Shown here: piece after piece, positions 1-48,259 of the stretch
Position numbering within the stretch: position 1 is the stretch's first letter
Layout of the letters: every line of letters begins with the position of its first letter
NCBI GenBank assembly: GCA_949317995.1
Contig: OX439046.1
Location: 75,950,786-76,014,785, forward strand
From: Acholoe squamosa
Taxonomy: Eukaryota; Annelida; Polychaeta; Phyllodocida; Polynoidae
Direction of reading: 5' to 3'
DNA: 64,000 nucleotides
Position numbers and translations under genes: made by a program
The notes under the pieces: model-generated
The model's database searches: none
Told to the model about the DNA's origin: nothing
What the model saw: only the letters and a program-made list of their open reading frames with translations

Positions 1-813
1 AAACCTCATTTTCGGGTACTTTTAGTCAATTTCTGAGAATCATGATATAAAATTTGGATTCTTCAGGATTTTCTGGTCCAGGTGGTTTCTTCTTCCCCTT
101 TAGTATCGCCCTGATAAAGGAATACCACAGCTCCATAAACCACCTAATCCTCTACAGAAATCAACAATGAAGACACAGGGGCACCTAGTTTCATGGGGGG
201 GTAGACGGGGGTGGCCTGTCACACTCTACCCATAGACTATGCTATCAGTGACCTCTCCAATAGTATAAGCTTCTTGGTTAAAGTGCATAATAAACTAGCA
301 GCATGTATAATTTCATGCATTTATGACTTTGCTCAATGATACTTTTGAGAGGACCAAAATATGAAACAATAGAAAAGAAATGGCTGTCTGTAGAGCCACC
401 ATGTTATGATTTTTCATTAGCATTTTACTACTACTTAGAATCAATTTGGAAATAGATATCAACTGAAAGCTATGGTTCTAAATATCATAGAAAACTAAAT
501 TCTATTTAGATCTGATCACTAGAACATTACTTTCCATTCCCTTAGATATCAAGTGAAAACACAGAAAATTACCACCAGTACATGCTGCCACACACTGGGC
601 CCACTGTGCAGCTGAACTCACATCACAGATATTGTAACACCTTTTCTACCATTACTACAGTGGTACTTGCCTCAATATTTTTGGTACTATTTGCCCTGTA
701 TCTCTGTTTCTATACAAGATATAAACAAAATTCCAAAAGATTTTAAAACATCTCAATGGCCTCAATCAAATGCGGTCACAGGGATCTTTCTGTATTCAGT
801 TTAATTTTTTTTT
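1..813. other. Intergenic sequence, no gene seen
   Basis: AT-rich unique sequence. I see no convincing exon, RNA gene or repeat array on either strand. A gene entering from the left edge cannot be excluded. Confidence 0.5.
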
Positions 814-864
814 GGAGTTGCAAGCTGCGTCAGCAGCCGAGAGCGTAGGAACCGTAGCAACTCC
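814..864. repeat. Short inverted repeat beside the CRE cluster
   Basis: GGAGTTGC at 814-821 pairs with GCAACTCC at 857-864. The loop is GC-rich and contains CTGCGTCAGCAG, which resembles a Maf/AP-1 half site. It lies about 25 bp left of four CRE palindromes and may belong to the same regulatory region or to a small transposon. Confidence 0.4.
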
Positions 865-888
865 ATAATGTTTTCGGTTTTCTCCCTA

Positions 889-939
889 TGACGTCACCTA
901 TGACGTCATTGGTGACGTCATGCTGTCTCAGTGACGTCA
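889..939. promoter_or_regulatory. Cluster of four perfect CRE palindromes
   Basis: The octamer TGACGTCA occurs at 889-896, 901-908, 913-920 and 932-939, four perfect sites in 51 bp. TGACGTCA is the full consensus for CREB/ATF bZIP dimers. The first three sites are spaced about one helical turn apart (12 bp), so bound dimers would lie on nearly the same DNA face. No gene is recognised next to it. It could be a promoter or enhancer of a gene off the left edge, a distal element of the RabGAP1 locus, or part of a transposon. Confidence 0.6.
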
Positions 940-955
940 CCCGCAGTGGCTAGTG

Positions 956-1216
956 ATGAAGTGGCAACTCCTATCCGTGGTCCTTGCCACATTTTTCTTG
1001 TTGTTGAAGTGCCTAATTAGAGTGCTTTTGATAGTGGTTTTGCTAGCTGAGTTTGCAGCCTGTAAATATTGTGGGGTTGGATTGGGGTTTTCAAGCCCCA
1101 TGAAATCAATTGGTAAGAAAAATCAAGGTGGAAATGGAGTGGAGGGGACAGGTTGTATCTCTTACTGCCATAGAGCCATAGAGAGGATTGCCATTATTGA
1201 TTTTAACACTAGCTAG
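956..1216 (+). other. Doubtful 86-codon ORF with hydrophobic start
   Basis: An ATG 17 bp after the CRE cluster opens an 86-residue frame. Its first 35 residues are strongly hydrophobic, like a signal peptide or membrane anchor, followed by several Cys residues. No family is recognised, no TATA box is visible, and the downstream half looks like random translation. It is listed only because of its position next to the CRE sites. Confidence 0.12.
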
Positions 1217-1589
1217 ATGGTGTTATGTTTGGGGGGTTGGCCTGCTTTTGGTCACTCCCTTAGGAATACGGGTAGGCCCAGATTCTCACATGCAAGATGG
1301 CCATCAAAACATTATTTTGAGGTAATTGAATTGATGCCACTTCAGTGGTTTCTCTTTTATATAGAAAACACTGATATTCCCTCTTCATTTTTAGAAATAA
1401 CCTTTCCTAATAACCAATCTTCAGGAAATTGATAAGCGAAATTGAGTACGTATTTATTGATAACCCCTCTCTGAGCACAATAATGTGATGAACAATTTAA
1501 AATACTCTGAAGATTACTTGATGACTTAAGAATCGATGTTACCTGATGACCTGTCTTGATTACAACCACGGACCCGAAGCACCTTACAA

Positions 1590-2690
1590 CCCATCTTTAC
1601 GTACAATGTCTATCTGATATACCATGATTTGTACAAGTACCTGATGACCTTTAACTTTAAGTAAGTGTACCTGATGACCCATCTTTCTATACAAGGTGTA
1701 CCTGATGACCCATCTTTAAGTACAAGGTGTACCTGATGACCCATCTTTAAGTATGAGGTGTACCTGATGACCCATCTTTAAGTATGAGGTGTACCTGATG
1801 ACCCATCTTTAAGTATGAGGTGTACCTGATTGTTTGTTTGTTTGTTTAGTTTTACGTCCGGGGGCCATAAAGGAACTCAGACATTCAAGGTTTCTCAGAC
1901 ATTAAGTCCTTTCTTTTCTGTTTGGACAGGTATTTATATGCTGCTTGCCCGACACAGCAGTGACCAAATCTATGAATGATCGAATCTATGAGATGAATGA
2001 TCGCATCTATGAGGAGGGGTGAGGGGGAAAACCGCTACCGGGGCTTCATTCCCCTACTCTTTTCGAAGGATAGCAAGTGTTCTTTTATTTGCTTGGTCCC
2101 ATAGACAGGGCCAGACAAACCACGGCCTTTGATCACTCAGACGTGGTTCACTGAGGGGGAATCCCATGGCAAAAGGCAAGCATGTACGCCCGGGCCCACG
2201 CATATGGACACCAGCTGCCCACATGCTCACCCCAAGACACAAGAAACCCCAAGTTTGTCGCCTTTTACGAATCTGGTCTTTAAGTATCAGGTGTACCTGG
2301 TGACCCATCTACAATGTGTATCTGATGACCCATCTTTAAGTATGAGATGTACCTGATGACCCACCTTTAAGTACAAGGTGTACCTGATGACCCATCTTTA
2401 AGTACAAGGTGTACCTGATGACCCACCTTTAAGTACAAGGTGTACCTGATGACCCATCTTTAAGTATGAGGTGTACCTGATGACCCATCTTTCAATATGA
2501 GGTGTACCTGATGACCCATCTTTAAGTATGAGGTGTACCTGATGACCCATCTTTAAGTATGAGGTGTACCTGATGACCCATCTTTAAGTACCAGGTGTAC
2601 CCGATGACCCGTCTTAAAGTACAATGTGTACCTGGTGACCCATCTACAATGTGTACGTGATGACCCATCTTTAAGTACAAGGTGCACTAT
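1590..2690. repeat. 31-bp minisatellite, split by an insertion
   Basis: Tandem units of about 31 bp built on TGTACCTGATGACCCATCTT followed by TAAGTAnnAGG run over 1590-1827 and resume at 2278-2690. Units are well conserved on the right and degenerate at the outer edges. The two blocks are separated by about 450 bp of foreign sequence, so they were once one array. Confidence 0.85.
1828..2277 (+). mobile_element. SINE-like interspersed repeat, copy 1
   Basis: This segment interrupts the 31-bp minisatellite. It starts with TTTG tetramers, then TTTAGTTTTACGTCCGGGGG, and contains degenerate ATGAATGATCGAATCTATGAG motifs. The first 250 bp recur at 29508-29757 in direct orientation and at about 63595-63807 in reverse orientation, so it is a dispersed family. 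There is no ORF. The short length, TTTG-rich end and lack of terminal inverted repeats suggest a SINE, but no tRNA-type promoter was identified. Confidence 0.65.
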
Positions 2691-2699
2691 CTTTAAGAA

Positions 2700-3130
2700 C
2701 CTTCTGATAGTATAAGGTGCACCACATGTATAAGAGGCTCAGTTCATTCCTGAACTATAAGGCAACCTTGGAGTCATATCTGGGACAATTTAGATATGTT
2801 CTATGATATGAAATCCTCACATATAGGGTGCAACCTAAGATTTTGCTGAGGTGTACTGGGGGACCGTATATGTAAGGTATCACTGTACTTCAAGCAACTC
2901 GGAATCACTGAACATTACTACCATCAATTTATTTGTGCCTTGAATACGTCTGCAAACACACAGGGTGGCTGTATCATATAGCCACTGTTAGCACAATCAT
3001 TATTACACAGTACTTAGCGACTATGTACACACCGTATGTCTCATTGGACACCTGACGGTCTACTTACACACACACACACATTCACTGTAAGCAGCATACA
3101 GTAAGTAACGGTTAATAGAGGACCCTTAGT
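2700..3130. other. Unique spacer, no gene seen
   Basis: Unique AT-rich sequence with a short CA run near 3065-3080. No exon or RNA gene is recognised. Confidence 0.5.
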
Positions 3131-3140
3131 TTGAGGAGCC

Positions 3141-3141
3141 A

Positions 3142-3229
<88 letters not shown>
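3141..3229. repeat. (TA)n microsatellite
   Basis: About 44 uninterrupted TA dinucleotides. The Tyr-Ile repeat ORFs read across it on both strands are artefacts. Confidence 0.97.
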
Positions 3230-3231
<2 letters not shown>

Positions 3232-3424
3232 TATTACCATAATGTTAGCCAACCTCAGTTATAGAGGTTTTTCCTTTCTTTACTTGTGTTTTTCTTCCAG
3301 GCTTTTTTGTTTGTGTCTTTACACATTCATATAAATGGTGTTACTGGCAGTCATGGGACATGTGGATGCTCAATTAGGATACATGCATGCCTCAATTTGT
3401 GGTTAAGCCTTTCAGGGAGCAATA

Positions 3425-4745
3425 TGACACAGGACTTCATGTAAACCCGTCAACCAAAGCATGATGCCTCAAGGCTTTATGTTAACCCTGTAAGGACAGC
3501 ATAGTGCCTCAAGGCTTCATGTTAACCCTGTAAGGACAGCATAGTGCCTCAAGGTTTCATGTTAACCATGTGAGGACAGCTCGATGCCTCAAGGCTTCAT
3601 GTTAACCCTGTGAGGACAGCATGGTGCCTCAAGGCTTCATGTTAACCATGTGAGGACAGCATGGTGCCTCAAGGGTTCATGTTAACCATGTGAGGACAGC
3701 ATGATGCCTCAAGGCTTCATGTTAACCATGTGAGGACAGCATAATGCCTCAAGGCTTCATGTTAACCCTGTGAGGACAGCATGGTGCCTCAAGGCTTCAT
3801 GTTAACCCTGTGAGGACAGCATGATGCCTCAAGGCTTCATGTTAACCATGTGAGGACAGCATGGTGCCTCAAGGCTTTATGTTAACCCTGTGAGGACAGC
3901 ATGGTGCCTCAAGGCTTCATGTTAACCCTGTAAGGACAGCATAGTGCCTCAAGGTTTCATGTTAACCCTGTAAGGACAGCATAGTGCCTCAAGGTTTCAT
4001 GTTAACCATGTGAGGACAGCTCGATGCCTCAAGGCTTCATGTTAAACCTGTAAGGACAGCATGGTGCCTCAAGGCTTCATGTTAACCCTGTAAGGACAGC
4101 ATGGTGCCTCAAGGCTTCATGTTAGCCCTGTAAGGACAGCATGGTGCCTCAAGGCTTCATGTTAACCCTGTAAGGACAGCATAGTGCCTCAAGGCTTCAT
4201 GTTAACCCTGTAAGGACAGCATAGTGCCTCAAGGTTTCATGTTAACCATGTGAGGACAGCTCGATGCCTCAAGGGTTCATGTTAACCATGTGAGGACAGC
4301 ATGGTGCCTCAAGGCTTCATGTTAACCATGTGAGGACAGCATGATGCCTCAAGGCTTCATGTTTACCCTGTGAGGACAGCATGATGCCTCAAGGCTTCAT
4401 GTTAACCCTGTAAGGACAGCATGGTGCCTCAAGGCTTCATGTTAGCCCTGTAAGGACAGCATGGTGCCTCAAGGCTTCATGTTAACCCTGTAAGGACAGC
4501 ATAGTGCCTCAAGGCTTCATGTTAACCCTGTAAGGACAGCATAGTGCCTCAAGGCTTCATGTTAACCCTGTAAGGAGAGCATGACGCCTCAAGGCTTCAT
4601 GTTAACCCTGTAAGGACAGCATGGTGCCTCAAGGCTTCATGTTAACCTTGTAAGGACAGCATAATGCCTCAAGGCTTGATGTTAACCCTGTAAGGACAGC
4701 ATGGTGCCTCAAGGCTTTATGTTAACCCTGTGAGGAGGCTTTATG
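3425..4745. repeat. 40-bp minisatellite, about 33 units
   Basis: Tandem 40-bp units with core CATGTTAACCCTGTGAGGAC followed by AGCATGGTGCCTCAAGGCTT. Variant positions (CCCTG/CCATG, TAAGG/TGAGG, AGCATAG/AGCTCGA) recur in blocks of several units, indicating higher-order duplications. Units decay at both ends. There is no coding potential and it lies downstream of the RabGAP1 gene. Confidence 0.95.
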
Positions 4746-4789
4746 TTAACACCCAAGGCTTCGTATTAACCCTTTAAGTACACAATAGT

Positions 4790-5945
4790 CTGCATTCCTC
4801 AGGTGTTTTAGGTTAGACCGCAAACTTCATGGGCGTAGCAGTGAGATTGTACCATCCCTATGTTTGTTAGATCCCTATGGCCAGACTTCAACCCTACATG
4901 GTCTAATATGGTGGATAACAACTCTACAAGCTGCAGTTTCACCAACAAGTCTCAACTTGTATGCATTGCTATCAAGTTGTATCCTTTTTTACATTTAGAG
5001 GTTATGAGGTTACAATAGCTAGGTGGATCAGACCGGACCATCAAATAAGATATACCGTCATACCTTGCATGTAAGGCACAGCTTATACGGGAGGATAACC
5101 CCTGCTGGGCCCTACAGAAGCAGCCGAAATGCCCAAGTTAGGGTGCATCTTACAAGTCAGAATTTCATATGATAGAACAGTACTATATTGTTTCTGAACT
5201 CAGGGTGTACCTTCATTCAGAGGTGCTTTGAGTAGTGGTGAAATATTTCAACCCTTAAACATATATTTGTTTCCTGTCCAGAGGCCTGATGAAATTTTCT
5301 TTTTTGAGGGTGGAAAAGTTGTTTTTTTTTTCTGAATTCTGAAAGTCATTTGATTTCTAGGTTTCCATCCCTCAATATTTGTGATTTATGCTGCCCCTGC
5401 TCATCGGGTTCACGACAAAAAATATTTGCCGCCTTCATGGGTCTGAGAAATCCCAATCTATGGACTGAAAACAGATGTATTTCAAGGGTGGTGTAGGAGC
5501 GGGGTCACACGATAAGCCTCAGATTGATTTGGTTGAATCAATATGAAATAACATGTTATCGCCATTCTTACTATCTTCTACAATGGGACTCCTACATATC
5601 GTTATTATTGACATTGCACATGTATTTTTATTTCCTTCAGAGTAAAATTACAAGCATTTACAATACATGTACATATATATGGATGCCTCTGAGGGCAAAC
5701 GAACCTCTGCAAATCGTGAACGTGTACCATCCAGTGTACACTAACCCATTGTCACATGCATAGCACACCGTAGACATACAAAGTTATATCTCACATGTTT
5801 CATTGTTTATACACGGTCAATAAATTAGAAACAAAAATAGGAAATACAAATGATATTGTATTATCTCTGGAACATGGCTCGCGGAAGGCAAATATAATAA
5901 TATAACACTGGGTGGGTCCTCGCTCAGTGTGGCGGGCACTACTTG
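4790..5945. other. Intergenic spacer, no gene seen
   Basis: Mostly unique sequence. Near 5050-5100 there is a weak TATAAG/CTTATAC-type inverted motif like the relics of MITE family B described below. No exon is recognised. Confidence 0.45.
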
Positions 5946-5950
5946 ATAAC

Positions 5951-6178
5951 CTTTTAAGTACCGCTAATGCATTAATGCATCATGCCCATTGGTAACTAGC
6001 TAGCCAGGGCTTCATTCATGCATCATGCTGACCCTGCAGGGTTTGATATATTCCCAGAGTGTTGGCATGATGCTCCAATGAAGTGCTAGGGAGCAGTCTC
6101 GCTAGCACTTCATTGGTGCATCATGCCGACTAATGTGCTTGATGCACTCCTGCATCAGCGGACCTCAAAGGGTTAACG
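5951..6178. mobile_element. MITE family A copy (palindromic)
   Basis: Non-coding element made of nested inverted repeats. Its ends read TTTAAGnnCCGCTAATGCA and TGCATCAGCGGACCTCAAAGG. Inside it carries TGATGCnCCAATGAAGTGCT and its complement around a GAGCAGTCTCGC hairpin loop. Nine or more copies or fragments lie in this window. Full ends usually adjoin TTAA, which would suit a piggyBac-type target site, but the boundary is not proven. Confidence 0.75.
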
Positions 6179-6573
6179 TATGAGCAAAATAAACAGGGAA
6201 AGGACTGAGCATAACAAAACTGGCAACAAGAGAAGGATATATGCCAGAAAACATGTCAATGGGAAACGTTTGATGGCATCTTGACTGCTTTACAAGGAAC
6301 AAATAGAATACCAAGTCTTTAACTACTTGTGCGTGTGTTTGAATGTTCAAACACACGCTATTCTAACATTTTTTGAACACTTGTTCTCTCATGCCCCTTA
6401 CATTTTAATTGCGTTCAAAAATAATGTCAATGAGACCAGCCTAAATATGTCGATAAATAGGTTATTGTTAACTTAAATCTTTCCCTTCTGGGCACAATTA
6501 ACTTCTCGGTGTCAAAACCGTGTGAAACTGAAACTTAGTAGTTTTGGATAATTTATAGATTGGCACTAAAACT

Positions 6574-6795
6574 TTAAGGGCCGCTGATGCAAGAGTGCAT
6601 CATGCCCATTGATTGTCATGATGCACCAATGAAATGCTGGTGAGCATCATGTCGACCCTATGGGGTTGAAACAAACTCCCGTAGGGTCGACATGATGCAC
6701 CAATGAAGTGCTGGCGAGACTGCAGGCCAGCACTTCATTGGTGCATCATGACGACCAATGGGCATGATGCATCAGCGGCACAGACAGAGTTAACA
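6574..6795. mobile_element. MITE family A copy
   Basis: The best preserved left half in the window. CTTTAAGGGCCGCTGATGCA at the left is mirrored by TGATGCATCAGCGGCACAG at the right, with two internal CACCAATGAAnTGCTGG hairpins and the conserved GTAGGGTCGACATGATGC core. No coding capacity. Confidence 0.8.
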
Positions 6796-7552
6796 ATACA
6801 ACAACAGAAGGCAGTGTTAGAGTGGTTCCACCTTGGTGTGAATCCACAACGGGACTCGGCTACATGTATAAATATCGGAATGACTGTAACACTCTACATT
6901 AATTTGCTGTACAAAGAGGCGCACCCGGCTTGATATCACTATGTAGATATAAATTACTTGGATAGAATATTGAGTATATGACATTCTTTATGAACTCTGT
7001 TAATAAGGATAACACACTATACCCCTGCGCTGTATCATCATCATGATGCACCAACATAATGCTGGCGAGTAACTCGCCGATATTGTTTTGTACATCATGC
7101 TGGCCCCTCCAGCAGTGCATCTATCCCCTAAAGCTGACCGCAAACCGACTGATTCAGTCATCTCAGCTCATCAAGACAGGCCGTTTGCAGTCCCCTTAAG
7201 CTCAGAATAATGTATGAATGAAGCACCGACGAGTCGCGATATTCATACATCTTAAGAGCCGCATTACCGTTGCCCTTACAGGGTTATCATTATCATAGAT
7301 AGTGTAGGTACCAGAGGTAGTTCTGGGTTGAGTGGCACCAGCCGTGTATATATATATCATGTGGGGCGTGTCTTTAGTAAACACAATGTTTGGTACACAA
7401 GGTCTGGTAGACATTATAACATACCCTGGTGGTCCGTTCAAGCACCGGGGTCTCAAATAAGCGCCGGTTTGGAATAAGCACAGCAGGTACAGGGGTATTG
7501 AAATCAATCTTTGCACTGAAAAAGTATTCAAATAAGGGTCTGTCTCAAATAA
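6796..7552. other. Spacer with a MITE A fragment, no gene seen
   Basis: A fragment of MITE family A (ATGATGCACCAACATAATGC, then a GCGAGTAACTCGC hairpin) lies at about 7035-7120. The remaining ORFs have no recognisable domain. Confidence 0.5.
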
Positions 7553-7733
7553 GAGTGAGTGAGTAATAGAGGTTTAACGCCATTTCGACAGCTAAGGTCA
7601 TATTCATGGCGAGAACTACATTACACAATTTCACAGAGGAATGTGTCAGTGCCCGCGCATATGTGCACCACACACATCCTGAGGGGATAGGAAAGAGGAG
7701 AAATAGACCCTTTTAAGTGGGCTAGGGAGGCCC
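7553..7733 (+). mobile_element. SINE-like dispersed repeat family 2, copy 1
   Basis: A 180-bp segment starting GAGTGAGTAATAGAGGTTTA and ending CCCTTTTAAGTGGGCT. It is about 85-90% identical by eye to 10869-11041 in the same orientation. Shared internal words include GACAGCTAAGGTCATATTCA and CACATCCTGAGGGGATAGGA. No inverted termini and no ORF, so a short retroposon is likely. Confidence 0.7.
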
Positions 7734-9020
7734 TGTCTCAAATAAGAGCCGGGGGTAGAGACGTATTGAAATTAGTGAGTGTCCAGGTGCTTAAACGAGC
7801 CACAACGGTAGAAAGAATTGACCACTCATTCTTACTGCACGTGTGTTATAGATGTCAGTAGGACTCGATACTTGATGTCTTACATAGGATAAAGCATTAT
7901 ATATACAAACCCCGCTCGTAGCACTACTTTGTATCAAACACACACCCTGCGCACCACTCTCCTGTACAACTGACTATATACCTTACACATATATATAGAT
8001 CCGACTAGATAAGTGTCACAGTGAACCAAGGCTGGAGTCATACCGCACTTGACCACCCAATATTTCTAACAAAAAGAAAAGAGTGCTCTATACCCCCACC
8101 CCTAACACATGGTGCAAAGTGATACACCATGTATATTATTGAGTTTTTTCACCTTGAATATTATAGTCTAATACAAGGTGATCTGGTAGCTAACCATGTA
8201 TGGCTGCTACAACCAAGGTAGTCATGATGCACGAATGCAGCTTCATGATTACCATGGTTGTAGCACTTCATTGGTGCATCATGACGACCCATGGGCATGA
8301 TGCACTCCTGCATTAGCAGCCCGTAAAGGAGTAGGGAGTGAGAATAACAAACAGAAATATTCCTCGTTGAACACGACTACTTGAACCTGTTTAGCACACT
8401 TTCTCTATTCAATCGCTCGCATTAAGAAATAATCAAATGCAAAAGAAATGCTGCACCATAAATCCGTCTAACATGATACCTCATACATTAGCGGCATAAC
8501 GCTGACCACGGGTCTACATCAGCACCTTTATGTGGTCGACACGTGGTGTGTATTTTACTCCATATACGGCTCATACACCGTGTAATTCAGCACATCTGTG
8601 GTACTGAATCCTTCCTTCTAATATTGCACATCAGGGTGGGTTTAGTCCACTGCCGCCTCTCTGGGCGTCAGAAAAAGTCAGCTATTTCAAACAAGGCATC
8701 TGCTACAAATTTCCGCTGAGTACCGCAGCAATGGCTACACCAGCAGGGGCAGAGTTCCTATGGCAAAGTCTGCATAGTCACAAAAAACGACAGCGCAGGA
8801 AATAATAAAAGAGTAGAGAAATGTACACTCTTTCTGCGTCCTTCCCAGGTCTTCATTGCGGCGTTATTTGTCCAAGTCTGGATTAGGTTTACTAACTACA
8901 TTGGACACTGTTTATATACACAGTGTTTATATCATATAATGTCATGTACACCAATATCTTATGTCACATCATAGAACAAATAGAGGATACATCATACCGA
9001 GTGACTGCACGCATGTTCTT
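7734..9020. other. Spacer with a MITE A fragment, no gene seen
   Basis: At about 8218-8328 there is a truncated MITE A copy (TCATGATGCACGAATGCAGC ... CACTTCATTGGTGCATCATG ... AGCAGCCCGTAAAGG). The rest is unique sequence without a recognisable exon or RNA gene. Confidence 0.5.
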
Positions 9021-9270
9021 AACCCGTTAAGGGCCACTGATGCATCGATGTATCATACACAGTGGTTGTCATGATGCTCAAATGAGTGTTGGCGATCAGT
9101 CATTTATTGGAGTATCATGATGACCCTCCGGGAGTTTGCGTATCAACCCTGTAGGGTCGGCATGATGCATGAATGCAGCTCTGGCGAGTTACTCACCAGG
9201 GCTGCATTCATGTATCATGACGACACAAGGGCATGATGCATTTGTGCATCAGCAGCCTTTAAAACATTAA
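9021..9270. mobile_element. MITE family A copy at the 3' end of RabGAP1
   Basis: Full-length copy bounded by TTAA words (TTAACCCGTTAAGGGCC at the left, TTTAAAACATTAA at the right) with the GTAGGGTCGGCATGATGC core. It lies 80-330 bp downstream of the RabGAP1 stop codon, so it is probably transcribed as part of the 3' UTR. Confidence 0.75.
9103..9108 (-). terminator. Possible RabGAP1 polyadenylation signal
   Basis: On the minus strand this reads AATAAA, about 245 nt downstream of the stop codon. It is the nearest canonical hexamer I found. It lies inside a MITE A copy, where the usual family word TTCATTGG has become TTTATTGG. No transcript evidence is available. Confidence 0.35.
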
Positions 9271-9351
9271 TAAGTACCAAAATGAGGCGTCACAATGACG
9301 CTTCTTCTCCCGCACCACACCAGGTGGTGCCACCAGTTCACATCTTATCTA

Positions 9352-47000
<37,649 letters not shown>

Positions 47001-47003
47001 GCT

Positions 47004-48115
47004 GTAGGCATACTGCTACCAGCGTCCTGTACACCGCTATCACCGGCTGTATGGTCTATGTGATGTCTCTGTGTACAGAGGGGAATAAGTCTTTGTTAGT
47101 ATAGGTACATACTGCTACCAGCGCCCCCTACATCACTCCCACCAGCTGTATGGTCTGTGTCCAAACAGGAATATGTCAGTGTTAGTATAGGTACATACTG
47201 CTACCAGTGCCCCCTACGTCACTCCCATCAGCTGTACGGTCTGTGTGATGTCTGTGTCCAAACAGGAATATGTCAGTGTTAGTATAGGTACATACTGCTA
47301 CCAGCGCCCCCTACGTCACTCCCATCAGCTGTATGGTCTGTGTGATGTCTGTGTCCAAACAGGAATATGTCAGTGTTAGTATAGGTACATACTGCTACCA
47401 GCGCCCCCTACACCACTCCCATCAGCTGTACGGTCTGTGTGATATCTGTGTCCAAACAGGAATATGTCAGTGTTAGTATAGGTACATACTGCTACCAGCG
47501 CCCCCTACGTCACTCCCATCAGCTGTACGGTCTGTGTGATATCTGTGTCCAAACAGGAATATGTCAGTGTTAGTATAGGTACATACTGCTACCAGCGCCC
47601 CCTACGTCACTCCCATCAGCTGTATGGTCTGTGTGATGTCTGTGTCCAAACAGGAATATGTCAGTGTTAGTATAGGTACATACTGCTACCAGCGCCCCCT
47701 ACACCACTCCCATCAGCTGTACGGTCTGTGTGATATCTGTGTCCAAACAGGAATATGTCAGTGTTAGTATAGGTACATACTGCTACCAGTGCCCCCTACG
47801 TCACTCCCATCAGCTGTACGGTCTGTGTGATGTCTGTGTCCAAACAGGAATATGTCAGTGTTAGTATAGATACATACTGCTACCAGCGCCCCCTACGTCA
47901 CTCCCATCAGCTGTACGGTCTGTGTGATGTCTGTCTCCAAACAGGAATATGTCAGTGTTAGTATAGGTACATACTGCTACCAGCGCCTCCTACGTCACTC
48001 CCATCAGCTGTATGGTCTGTGTGATGTCTGTGTACAAACAGGAATATGTCAGTGTTAGTATAGGTACATACTGCTACCATCAGCTGTATGGTCTGTGTAC
48101 AGAGGAGAGTAAGTC
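47004..48115. repeat. ~97-bp array derived from the RabGAP1 5' UTR
   Basis: About eleven units with GGTACATACTGCTACCAGCG, CCCATCAGCTGTATGGTCTG and AACAGGAATATGTCAGTGTTAG. The unit next to the gene (47004-47100) is the 5' UTR directly in front of the start codon (TACTGCTACCAGCGTCC, GGCTGTATGGTCTATGTGAT). In sense orientation each unit contains CCTGTTTGGACACAG before ACATCACACAG, a plausible 3' splice site, so the units may repeat an intron/5' UTR junction. Confidence 0.93.
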
Positions 48116-48150
48116 TGTGTTAGCTGTATAGATGTAGTTAGAGGATATAT

Positions 48151-48259
48151 AAGCTTTATTGATGCACAAGTTGGTTTTAGTCACAGATACAATGAACGAT
48201 GGTGTAAAAAGTGATGGCGTAAAAAGTGACTGAAATCAACGAGTGCATCAATAAAGCTT
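48151..48259. mobile_element. Small inverted-repeat element, 109 bp
   Basis: 17-bp perfect inverted termini AAGCTTTATTGATGCAC and GTGCATCAATAAAGCTT. The centre has the direct word GTAAAAAGTGA twice. It could be a MITE or a cruciform-forming site. Confidence 0.65.

Noticed and set aside
3041-3334. Tyr-Ile repeat ORFs on both strands
   Set aside because: Artefact of the (TA)n microsatellite.
3425-4745. CRISPR-like regular repeats (also the arrays at 14738, 21188 and 36105)
   Set aside because: Units are directly adjacent with no unique spacers, no cas genes are present, and the surroundings are a spliced metazoan gene. These are minisatellites.
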